Notes under the pieces: generated by a model
The model's database searches: none
Seen by the model: only the letters and a program-made list of their open reading frames with translations
Told to the model about the DNA's origin: nothing
Shown: positions 6,053 to 13,700 of the stretch, in pieces
How positions within the stretch are numbered: the stretch's first letter is position 1
How the letters are laid out: each line of letters begins with the position of its first letter
Source: a virus
Length of the DNA: 20,152 nucleotides
Strand: one strand, 5' to 3'
Virus record (IMG/VR): IMGVR_UViG_3300005513_000034
Span: 1-20,152 of that record
Made by a program: the position numbers and the translations under genes

Positions 6053-8510
6053 TTCAAATGACATCAAGCTAGTCCTAGACGCAAGTCAGGTCGAGCACGC
6101 AATCACCTCGCTTCAGAAGGTCAGCGACCAGTATGCAAAGGCCGCAAACGAGGCCGATCAGGTCACAGCAGCGAGTAAGAAGCAGAGCGCCGCGCTCAAG
6201 GATGTAGCGGACTCCGCTGATCGAGCAGCTAAGGGCCATGCAGGCGTCAGCCGCGAAGTGGTGGTGCTGGCGCACGAACTGAGCCAGGGCAACGTGAATC
6301 GCTTCGGCGGCTCGCTGATGGTGCTTGCTGAACAGCTTGACCTCGTGAAGTTCGCCATGAGTGGCGCGGGTCTGGCGATCCTTGCTGTTGTGGGCGTCAT
6401 CGGTGCATTCGGATTCGCTGCTGTGCAAAACGCAGTCGAGGCAAACAAGTTCGCGAAGGCACTGCAACTCACAGGCAACTACGCGGCAGTCAGCGCGGGC
6501 CAGATTGAGCAGTTGGCTAAGGCGCAAAGCGCACTCACGGGCCAGTCCACGGGCAATGCAAGCAAGGACTTGCAAGCGGTGGCAGGCTCCGGCTTGTTCA
6601 ATGCTGACCAGCTTGTCGCGGCATCACGCGCGTTGGGCGACTACCGCAGGCTCACAGGTCAGACCGCCGAAGAGGCGATCAAGAACTTCCAGGGCATGGA
6701 GAACGGGGTTGCCAAGTGGGCGGCCAAGCAGAACGAGTCCCTGCACTTCCTTACTCTGAGTGAGTTCGACCACATCAAGAGCCTGGAAGAAACAGGCCAC
6801 GCGGAAGAAGCTGCGACCGAAACCCTCAATGCACTTGCTCAGGCCATCGAGTCACGCGGCACGCCTGTACTTGAGGCACACACAACCGTCTGGGAGAAGT
6901 TCAAGAACGTAGTGCACGAGACGACCGATGCTCTGCACGGCATGTTCAATCCCAACGAGAACATCGAATCCAAGATCAAGGCGATCAACCTTGAGATTCA
7001 GCAAGTAAGGAACGCCAACACTGGCAATCCTGCTGCTGCCGCTGACACCATCCAGGCGCTGCAAGGCATGTTGCAACAGCTCGAACAAGAGCAGTTCCGT
7101 GCGCAGGAGCATGCCAAGGATCAGGCAATCGCCGACCAGTACACAAAGGCTGGTATCGCAGCGAAGAACTACACCGATGAAGTGTTGAAGGCCGCGAAGG
7201 CTGGCAGTGTCTTGAATCTAGAACTCCAGAAGTTCAAGGACGCCGCTAAGGCACAAGCACAAGCAGGCGCACCAATGAGTGAAGCCGACTTCGCAGCCGG
7301 CATCGCGGAAATCAAGAAGCGCTACACGCCCACGCCAGTCAAGGGCACTGACACAGTTGGCGCATCGTTCCAATCCCAGGCTGCTGACCTTGCGAAGCTG
7401 GTCGATGAATACGACCAGTTGAACGGCGCAACCGCAAAGACGCACGTCGCGATGATGCAAGCCGAGATTGACTCGGGCAAGTACAAGAATGCGCTGACCG
7501 ATCAAGTCAAGGCAGAGTTGCTGTGGCGTGCGGCTGCTCAGGACTCACAAGAGGCCCTGAACAAGAAGACCAAGGCCGAGAACGCGGAATACGACGCCGC
7601 CGTCAAGCAACACCTTGCGCAGGCACAACAGATCACCGCGTATCGCGAGTCAATCGTCGAACAGCAAATCAGCCGCGAAGCGATGCTGAAGTACGGCGCG
7701 ACGACCGACGATGCAACAGTCTCAGTCGATAAGCACAAGGTTGCACAGGCCGAACTCGCGCTGCAAATCGCGAAGACAGCCGGCGCGTCCGATGCAGAGA
7801 TTCAGAAGCTGCAAGACAACTTGGCTGCGCAAAAGGAACTGCTGCAACTCGATCAGGACAAGAAGGACGACAACGACAAGTGGGCCGCCGACCAGAAGAC
7901 ATTTACTGCTGGCTGGAAGCGCGCACTCAATCAATACAAGGCCGATGTAGCGGACGCATCCAAGCTCAGTGAAAGCCTCATGTCCACTGCTGCTGACGGC
8001 ATGGGCACTGCGCTTGCGAACTTCGCGAAGACCGGCAAGCTGTCCTTCAGCGGCCTTGTGGACGGCATCATTGACGACCTGGCGAAGTGGGCAGCGAAGG
8101 AACTCGTTGTTATCTCGCTGGAAGAAATCGCAAGCTCAATGGGCTACGCCAACGGCGGCGCATTCCAAGGCGGCACACAAGTGTTCGCAGACGGCGGTGT
8201 CGTCGCATCACCTACCTACTTTGGAATGTCAGGCGGTCGTACTGGCCTGATGGGCGAAGCTGGTCCCGAAGCAATCATGCCGCTGACACGTGGCCGCGAC
8301 GGCAAGCTGGGTGTTGCCGCTTCAGGCAGTGCCGCATCCAACAGCTACAGCATGAACGCCCCTATCACGATCAACGTGCAGGGCGATGCTTCCAACCCCG
8401 CCACGCATCAGCAGCTTGCCCGCACCGTCGTGAACATGATCGACGCGCGCTGGGCAACGCTAACGCAAAACGCAATGCGCTCAGGTGGCGTGATGAACCC
8501 AACGCGATAA
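6045..8510 (+). CDS. Tail length tape measure protein (lambda gpH-like)
   Basis: This 821-residue protein is the ruler that sets tail length and is ejected ahead of DNA. The N-terminus is a charged coiled coil with 'LVLDASQVEHAITSLQKV'. A hydrophobic segment spans about residues 105-128 (GAGLAILAVVGVIGAFGF). Long Ala/Gln/Lys helical stretches follow. The C-terminal part (about 610-690) has the lambda-family tape measure C domain, then Gly-rich 'YANGGAFQGGTQVFADGG' and the conserved GEAGPEAIMPLTRG (about 735-748). I chose ATG 6045 over 6021: 6045 overlaps the chaperone stop by 8 nt and begins M-A-D-S-N-D, while 6021 adds an Arg/Lys tail. No clear SD is seen, so coupling to the fusion protein is likely. 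At roughly 1.5 angstrom per residue its length would fit a tail near 120 nm; that is an estimate from the known rule. Confidence 0.92.
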   Translation: MADSNDIKLVLDASQVEHAITSLQKVSDQYAKAANEADQVTAASKKQSAALKDVADSADRAAKGHAGVSREVVVLAHELSQGNVNRFGGSLMVLAEQLDLVKFAMSGAGLAILAVVGVIGAFGFAAVQNAVEANKFAKALQLTGNYAAVSAGQIEQLAKAQSALTGQSTGNASKDLQAVAGSGLFNADQLVAASRALGDYRRLTGQTAEEAIKNFQGMENGVAKWAAKQNESLHFLTLSEFDHIKSLEETGHAEEAATETLNALAQAIESRGTPVLEAHTTVWEKFKNVVHETTDALHGMFNPNENIESKIKAINLEIQQVRNANTGNPAAAADTIQALQGMLQQLEQEQFRAQEHAKDQAIADQYTKAGIAAKNYTDEVLKAAKAGSVLNLELQKFKDAAKAQAQAGAPMSEADFAAGIAEIKKRYTPTPVKGTDTVGASFQSQAADLAKLVDEYDQLNGATAKTHVAMMQAEIDSGKYKNALTDQVKAELLWRAAAQDSQEALNKKTKAENAEYDAAVKQHLAQAQQITAYRESIVEQQISREAMLKYGATTDDATVSVDKHKVAQAELALQIAKTAGASDAEIQKLQDNLAAQKELLQLDQDKKDDNDKWAADQKTFTAGWKRALNQYKADVADASKLSESLMSTAADGMGTALANFAKTGKLSFSGLVDGIIDDLAKWAAKELVVISLEEIASSMGYANGGAFQGGTQVFADGGVVASPTYFGMSGGRTGLMGEAGPEAIMPLTRGRDGKLGVAASGSAASNSYSMNAPITINVQGDASNPATHQQLARTVVNMIDARWATLTQNAMRSGGVMNPTR

Positions 8511-8534
8511 CTAGAGAACGGAGGCAACTATCGA

Positions 8535-8882
8535 ATGGCAGCACTTCCACTTCAAAACCTAAGCTCACAGAGCACCACGCTCCAGTACGAGTACCGCAAG
8601 AAGGACTACGACCTGGGCGATGGCGTCAGCTATCGCATTCAGGACGGACTTAACGCACAGCGCTGGTACGGCAGCATCGTCTACACGATGCTCAGTCAGG
8701 CTGACTTCCAGACGGTCAAGACGTTTCTTGATGGCATTGGCAGTTGGGGCACTTTCGACTATCAGCCGATCAGTGGTGACCCAACCACATACAAGTACTC
8801 AGTGACAGACAAGCTCCAGATTCAAGACGCGGGCGGCGGTCGTATCGCACTGACCATTCCAGTTCGTCAGGAGTGGGTATGA
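8535..8882 (+). CDS. Minor tail protein, lambda gpM-like
   Basis: This 115-residue tail tip protein belongs to the lambda gpM family (lambda gpM is 109 aa). Visible features are 'RKKDYDLGDGVSYRIQDGLN', then 'LSQADFQTVKTFLDGIGSWGTFDYQP' and a final strand 'GGRIALTIPVRQEWV'. Family members form the ring where the tube meets the tail tip. It follows the tape measure after 24 nt with an SD GGAGG at 8520-8524, 10 nt from the ATG, which is longer than ideal. No TAAATA lies in this gap. Its stop overlaps the next ATG. Position (H then M then L) and sequence agree. Confidence 0.85.
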   Translation: MAALPLQNLSSQSTTLQYEYRKKDYDLGDGVSYRIQDGLNAQRWYGSIVYTMLSQADFQTVKTFLDGIGSWGTFDYQPISGDPTTYKYSVTDKLQIQDAGGGRIALTIPVRQEWV

Positions 8883-9415
8883 CAGTACGCGCAGACCTGT
8901 TCAGCCCCAGCACTTCTGGCGGCCTCGTGGAGCTGTTCACGCTCGACGCATCCAACTTGGCGGGCGGCTACATCTTCCACTTCACGAACGGAGTCAACGA
9001 ATTTGGCAATCCAGTCGTGTGGAATGCCACCACATACGCGCCGCTTCCATGCCAGGGCGACGGATGGGCAAAGACACTCAACGGCTCTGCCCCACGTCCA
9101 ACCTTCACGGTTGACAACACGCAGCGCATCTTCCAAGCGAGTCTCATTGCTAACGGTGCGTTCGTGGGCGCGAAGCTGATTCGCACTCGCCTGCTGGGCA
9201 AGTACATGGACGCAGTTAACTTCAAGGCCGGCAATGCCTTCGCTGATCCCACGAAGGTTATCGCGCAAGAGACCTGGTATGTAGACCAACTGAAGTCGAT
9301 CAACGACAAGACGATTCAATGGGAACTCTGCTGGACTATCGATCGTCCAGGCGTGCAGCTTCCACGTCGCGTGATGTTGAAGGCTCAGTTCCCCGGCCTG
9401 GGCATGAACTCGTGA
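8879..9415 (+). CDS. Minor tail protein, lambda gpL-like, short C-terminus
   Basis: This 178-residue tail tip protein is of the lambda gpL type. Features are 'MTVRADLFSPSTSGGLVELF', a Trp/Tyr-rich strand 'VVWNATTYAPLPCQGDGW', 'FTVDNTQRIFQASL' and 'ETWYVDQLKSIND'. I chose ATG 8879 (ATGA overlap) over GTG 8873, since CAGGAG at 8868-8873 is a good SD 5 nt before 8879. Lambda gpL is 232 aa and holds an Fe-S cluster in a Cys-rich C-terminal domain. This protein ends soon after 'PGVQLPRRVMLKAQF' and has only two cysteines (58 and 151), so that domain is missing. The next gene starts at once with GTGA, so this is not a simple late truncation followed by debris. Confidence 0.82.
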   Translation: MTVRADLFSPSTSGGLVELFTLDASNLAGGYIFHFTNGVNEFGNPVVWNATTYAPLPCQGDGWAKTLNGSAPRPTFTVDNTQRIFQASLIANGAFVGAKLIRTRLLGKYMDAVNFKAGNAFADPTKVIAQETWYVDQLKSINDKTIQWELCWTIDRPGVQLPRRVMLKAQFPGLGMNS

Positions 9416-10143
9416 AGAACTACCACGACTTTGTGCAGCACGTACTCGCCTGCTATCCATTTGAGGCCGTGGGCTTCGTTGTGGACGGCACGTTTGTCCC
9501 CTGCTGCAACACGTCGTGGGAGCCCCTAGATGCCTTTGAATTGCGCCCCGGCGACGTAACTCAGTACCTGGAAGCCTGCGACTACTTGGTGCACAGCCAT
9601 ACGGTCAAGGCTTGCATTTGGCCGCGTCACCAGGGCTTTGAGGTTGACCCCCGCACGCCCAGCAAAGCGGACATGGAAGGCCAGTTGGCAATGGACAAGC
9701 CCTGGATGATCGTCTGTTGTGACGGCATCAGCGTCAGCGAGCCCGTGATGTGGGGCGACCCGCACAACCGCCCTCCACTGCTGGAACGCGAGTTCGTGTT
9801 CAACGTGCAGGACTGTTTGAGCCTAACTGCGGACTACCTGTTCCAGACATACGGCATCCAGTTGCCCGAGTGCCCACGCGATTGGAACTGGGCGCAGAAC
9901 GGTGAACGGCACATCGACAACTTGTGGCAGCAATGGGGCTTTGAGGAAGTGCCACTCAACGAAGCACGCAACGGAGACTTGATTCTGTTCCGTCGCGGCA
10001 CCGAATACACGAATCACATGGGCATGTACCTAGGCGGCGACCAAATGCTGCATCACATGCTCGGCGGCCTGTCCTGCTACGAAAGCGTAGCTCGCTGGCG
10101 AAAGTACATCCACAAGATTGTGAGGCATCGAGACATCAAATGA
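9412..10143 (+). CDS. Tail tip peptidase, lambda gpK-like (JAMM + NlpC/P60)
   Basis: This 243-residue protein has two enzyme-like domains. Residues 1-110 carry a JAMM/MPN metallopeptidase pattern: Glu18, H61-S-H63 and S84-K-A-D87. Residues 125-243 form an NlpC/P60 Cys peptidase: Cys135 in QDCLSL, NGDLILFR at 187-194, His202 in NHMGMYLG and a polar His214/215. Lambda gpK has the same pair; the NlpC part is thought to cut cell wall peptide during tail tip assembly or entry. All expected catalytic residues are present. The loop between H63 and S84 is longer than the usual HxHx7S spacing. The start is GTG 9412 (GTGA overlap with the L stop). The frame stays open back to about 9319, but that lies inside gene L. 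There is no strong SD; translation is probably coupled. Confidence 0.88.
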   Translation: MKNYHDFVQHVLACYPFEAVGFVVDGTFVPCCNTSWEPLDAFELRPGDVTQYLEACDYLVHSHTVKACIWPRHQGFEVDPRTPSKADMEGQLAMDKPWMIVCCDGISVSEPVMWGDPHNRPPLLEREFVFNVQDCLSLTADYLFQTYGIQLPECPRDWNWAQNGERHIDNLWQQWGFEEVPLNEARNGDLILFRRGTEYTNHMGMYLGGDQMLHHMLGGLSCYESVARWRKYIHKIVRHRDIK

Positions 10144-10745
10144 TTACTGCGATTTTCCACGGCACTCTTGCCAAGAAGTTCGGCAAGACCCATAAGTTTA
10201 ACGCCTCAACGGTTTACCTGCTCACGCAAGGCATTGCAACGCAGTTGGGCGACAAGTTCCGTCAGACTATCAAGAACGGTGAATGGACTGTCATCGCCGG
10301 CACTCCGCTCAAGGACAAGAGCAACAGCCTTGAAGACTACGAGGTGCACCAGAAGCTGGCCCCCGACGTCACGGAAGTGCACTACTACCCCGCTGTCTCG
10401 GGCAAGAGCGCACTTGCGCGCGTCATCCTGGGCATTGTGCTGATTGTCGTTGGTATCTTCACCTACAACCCGTACCTGATCGGTATGGGTGCAGCAATGA
10501 CCATCGGCGGTATCGCGGGCATGCTGACCAAGAAGCCCAAGGTGTCGAGTAACAGCAGCGACTCAAAGACCAATTACAACTTCAATGGCGGTACGAACAC
10601 GAACGCGCAAGGCGTTCCCGTGCCCCTTGTGTATGGCCGCGTGCAACGCGCGGGCTCAGTAGTTGTCAGCTACGGCACGAGCATCGAAGTAGTTCCACCT
10701 GCTGATTCATCTGGCAATCCGACCACTACTGGCGTGCAGCCCTAA
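10140..10745 (+). CDS. Tail assembly protein, lambda gpI-like
   Basis: This 201-residue protein is of the lambda tail I family, needed for tail tip assembly but not a known enzyme. The N-terminal ubiquitin-like beta-grasp part has 'TAIFHGTLAKKFGKTHKF' and 'STVYLLTQGIATQLGDKF'. Two adjacent hydrophobic segments follow at about 91-108 and 111-129 (ILGIVLIVVGIF; LIGMGAAMTIGGIAGML). A Ser/Asn linker leads to 'GVPVPLVYGRVQRAGSVVVS', the segment conserved in this family before J. The start overlaps the K stop (ATGA). The TAA stop forms the loop of a small CCC-TAAA-GGG hairpin (10740-10749). The paired hydrophobic segments could be membrane-active during entry; that is inference. Confidence 0.88.
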   Translation: MITAIFHGTLAKKFGKTHKFNASTVYLLTQGIATQLGDKFRQTIKNGEWTVIAGTPLKDKSNSLEDYEVHQKLAPDVTEVHYYPAVSGKSALARVILGIVLIVVGIFTYNPYLIGMGAAMTIGGIAGMLTKKPKVSSNSSDSKTNYNFNGGTNTNAQGVPVPLVYGRVQRAGSVVVSYGTSIEVVPPADSSGNPTTTGVQP

Positions 10746-10755
10746 AGGGGCCAAA

Positions 10756-10761
10756 TAAATA
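10756..10761 (+). promoter_or_regulatory. TAAATA motif 4, putative late promoter core
   Basis: AATAAATAC lies in the 52-nt gap between I and J, 36 nt before the J ATG and directly against the left arm of the J leader stem. With T4 late spacing, transcription would start near 10767, removing five GC-rich pairs of that stem. Confidence 0.5.
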
Positions 10762-10796
10762 CGGGCTACCGGAGTCACTTGGCTCCAAGGAGCCCG
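10762..10796 (+). promoter_or_regulatory. J leader stem-loop holding the Shine-Dalgarno
   Basis: CGGGCT (10762-10767) pairs with AGCCCG (10791-10796), CC (10769-10770) with GG (10789-10790), and GGAGTC (10771-10776) with GGCTCC (10781-10786, one T-G pair) around ACTT. That is 14 pairs with an A bulge and an AA bulge. The J SD AAGGAG (10787-10792) is partly in the right arm and partly in the bulge. On read-through mRNA the SD should be hidden. There is no T run and the ATG is 2 nt away, so it is not a terminator. Confidence 0.65.
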
Positions 10797-10797
10797 A

Positions 10798-13700
10798 ATG
10801 ACAACAACAGCCACCCTCCAAGACCTAGAGACAGCGCGGCTTATCCACGTAATCTCCGAGGGCGAATGCGAGGGCCTAGTTAACCCCACGAGTCCCGGCC
10901 AGTCCATCTTCTTTGATGGCACTGCGCTGACAAACGCCAGTGGTACGCAGAACTACGCCAACGTCACAGTCGTTCAGCGCACAGGCACGCAGGGTCAGGC
11001 GTACCTCCCCGGCTTTAACGCGGTAGAAAACGTCATCGCGGTTAACACCGAAGTTAAGTACGCGAGCCCAATCACACATACGACAACCGCAGCAAACATC
11101 GATGCTTGCGCGGTCACTGTCCAACTGCCAAACGGCTTGCAGAAGGTGGACGACAGCGGCAACTCAGTTGCCGAGGCCGTGTCCTTCAGCTTCTACACGA
11201 AGCTAACTTCGTCAGGCACCTGGGTTCTTGCACTGAGCGAGACCATCAACGGCGTAGCTGAGACGGGCTACGAAGCGCAATACCGCCTCACACGTCCAGC
11301 CGGTACAGGTACGTGGGACATCAAGATGACCCGCGACACGGTGGACACGACGACACCCAACACGGTCGCAGACAAGACTGTCTTTTACTCGATCAACGAG
11401 ATTCAGGAAGTCCAGCTTGGCTATGACAACTGCGCATTGGTCGCATTGACCTACGACGCGAAGACAGCAGGCAATGTCAACGCTACGACGTTCGACTTCA
11501 AGGGCATCAAGGTTGCGGTGCCCAGCAACTACAACCCAACGACCCGCGTTTACTCGGGCATCTGGGACGGCACGCTGTCAGCGACCAAAACATGGACGTT
11601 CGACAAGACGAACAACATGTGGAACGAGTCCAAGACAGGCACGACCTATTGGACTGACAACCCCGTTTGGTGTCTCTATGACCTGCTGACGAATCACCGC
11701 TACGGCCTGGGTGAGTTCGTGGGCAACTACGAGATTGACCTGCCCTCGTTCTACAACGCCAGTGTCTGGTGCGACACGTTGGTGGACGACGGAACGGGCA
11801 GCGGCACGACAGAGCCCCGCTTCCGTTTCAACGCACAGATTACGACAGCCGAAGACTCTTGGAAGCTGCTTCAGAACTTCGCAGGCACGTTCAACGGCGC
11901 GCTGTTGGTCGCAAACGGCTACATCACGTTGATCGTGGACATGCCGACGACAGCCAGTGCATTGGTGTCACGCGCAACCATGAGCAGCGATGGCCCCACC
12001 TACACGGACACAGCGGCCAGCACTCGCAAGTCCGTCGCTCGCGTCTCTTGGAACAACCCAGACAACGCATTCCAGCAGGAACAGGCGGTCTACACCGAAG
12101 CCGACCCAGCGAACAACATCCCATGGATTGTTGACGACGCCACGGCTTGGGGTTGCACGTCACACGGTCAAGCGTTGCGCGTTGCACGTTGGTACGTGGA
12201 CACGCAGCTTCGCAACGTCCGCATGATCACCTACAAGGCACCGCTCAGCGCAATCAATGTGCTGCCCGGCGCGGTCATCAAGGTCGCCGATAGCCGCTTC
12301 GCTTCCACACAGATGGAGGCCATGGTCACTGCGGTAACTGGCACTACCGTCGTGCTTGATCGCCCTGTCACGGTACAGAGCGGCACTTGCACGATTGACG
12401 TGCTGTTGGCTGACGGCAGCACCATTGAGCAGCGCGTCATCACGACAGCGCCTGGTTCAACAAGCACGCTGACTATCGCATCTGCATTCTCTCAAGGCGT
12501 CATCACTGGCCCGGGTTCAACCGCGATCATCAGCGGCAACATTTCGGCTCAGTACTTCCGTGTCACCGACGTAGCGGAAGACACGGACGGCTGGTTCAGC
12601 ATCTCAGCAGTCCAGTACGACAGCACCAAATACAGCCGCGTCGAAACAGGCATCAGCGTTCCCGCCCCTGTGTTCAGCGACATCACGGGCAATCAGACCG
12701 TGCCTGATCTGCCTACTGGCCTCGCAACTGCGATCACGACCAGCACGGACACAGACGGCAAGGTCACGCGCAACATTCAAGTCACATGGAACAAGCCAGA
12801 CACGGCTTCAACTTCCTTGCTGTCTTGGCGTCACGCAGGCCAGGAGTGGAATTCATTCACGAACCTGGATGCGGCACGATTCACGATCAAGAACGTCACA
12901 CCTGATTCCTACGAGATTCAGGTCGCAAGTGTCAGCCAGTACGGCGTGCAAAGCGCAGCCGTATTCACGACTGCAACGGTCAGCCTATCAGGTGCGTCAG
13001 GCACGTCAGCACTTGCACCTGTCACCAACTTGCAAGTAGTGGGTGGCGGCGCATCGTTCAACGCGCCAGACCTGAACATCCAGTGGACGAATCCCACGAG
13101 CAATGCGGGCATGACTCCCGCGCTCAAGGACTTCGTTGTCAACGTCTCGACAACTGGCGGCACTCTGCTTCGCAGCGAAGTGGTTGCAGCGGTCAGCGCA
13201 GGTGCAAATGCCACCTACACGTACAGCTACCAGAAGAATCAAGTTGACAGCGGGTACAGCCCGAACCGCAGCGTCGTTATCAGCGTTGCTGCGCGTGATG
13301 GCCTGAACAACACCACGACGACCACAAGCCGCACGTTCTCGAATGCTGCTCCGGCACTTCCCACTAACGTAGTCGTTAGCAGCGGCGTCGGCACTGTGTT
13401 CGTGAAGTGGGACAAGCCCACTGATGCTGACTATGCGGGCACGAACGTCTGGCTGTACACGACAAGCGGCGCAACGCTTGCGACTTCTAACCTCGCAGCG
13501 CACACGACCGACACGCTGGTGTCTTTGAACCAGGTCTCAGCCGGTGTCGTGCACTACGTGAAGGTTGCGCACTACGACACGTTCGGCAATAGCGACACGG
13601 GCTCAGGCTTGAACATCAGCGCGGAATACAGCGCGACACCAAGCGGCACGGGCATTCCAGGCGTCTCTACCCTGCCCGGCACAAGCTCTGAAGGCACGAT

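Noticed and set aside
8087-8653. A 188-residue + frame across the end of the tape measure gene
   Set aside because: It overlaps conserved tape measure motifs and the start of the gpM-like gene in another frame; the product is Arg/His-rich and has no recognisable domain.
9319-9411. An upstream extension of the gpK-like gene
   Set aside because: The frame is open, but the stretch is inside the gpL-like gene and lacks homology to K. The GTGA overlap at 9412 gives a natural start.
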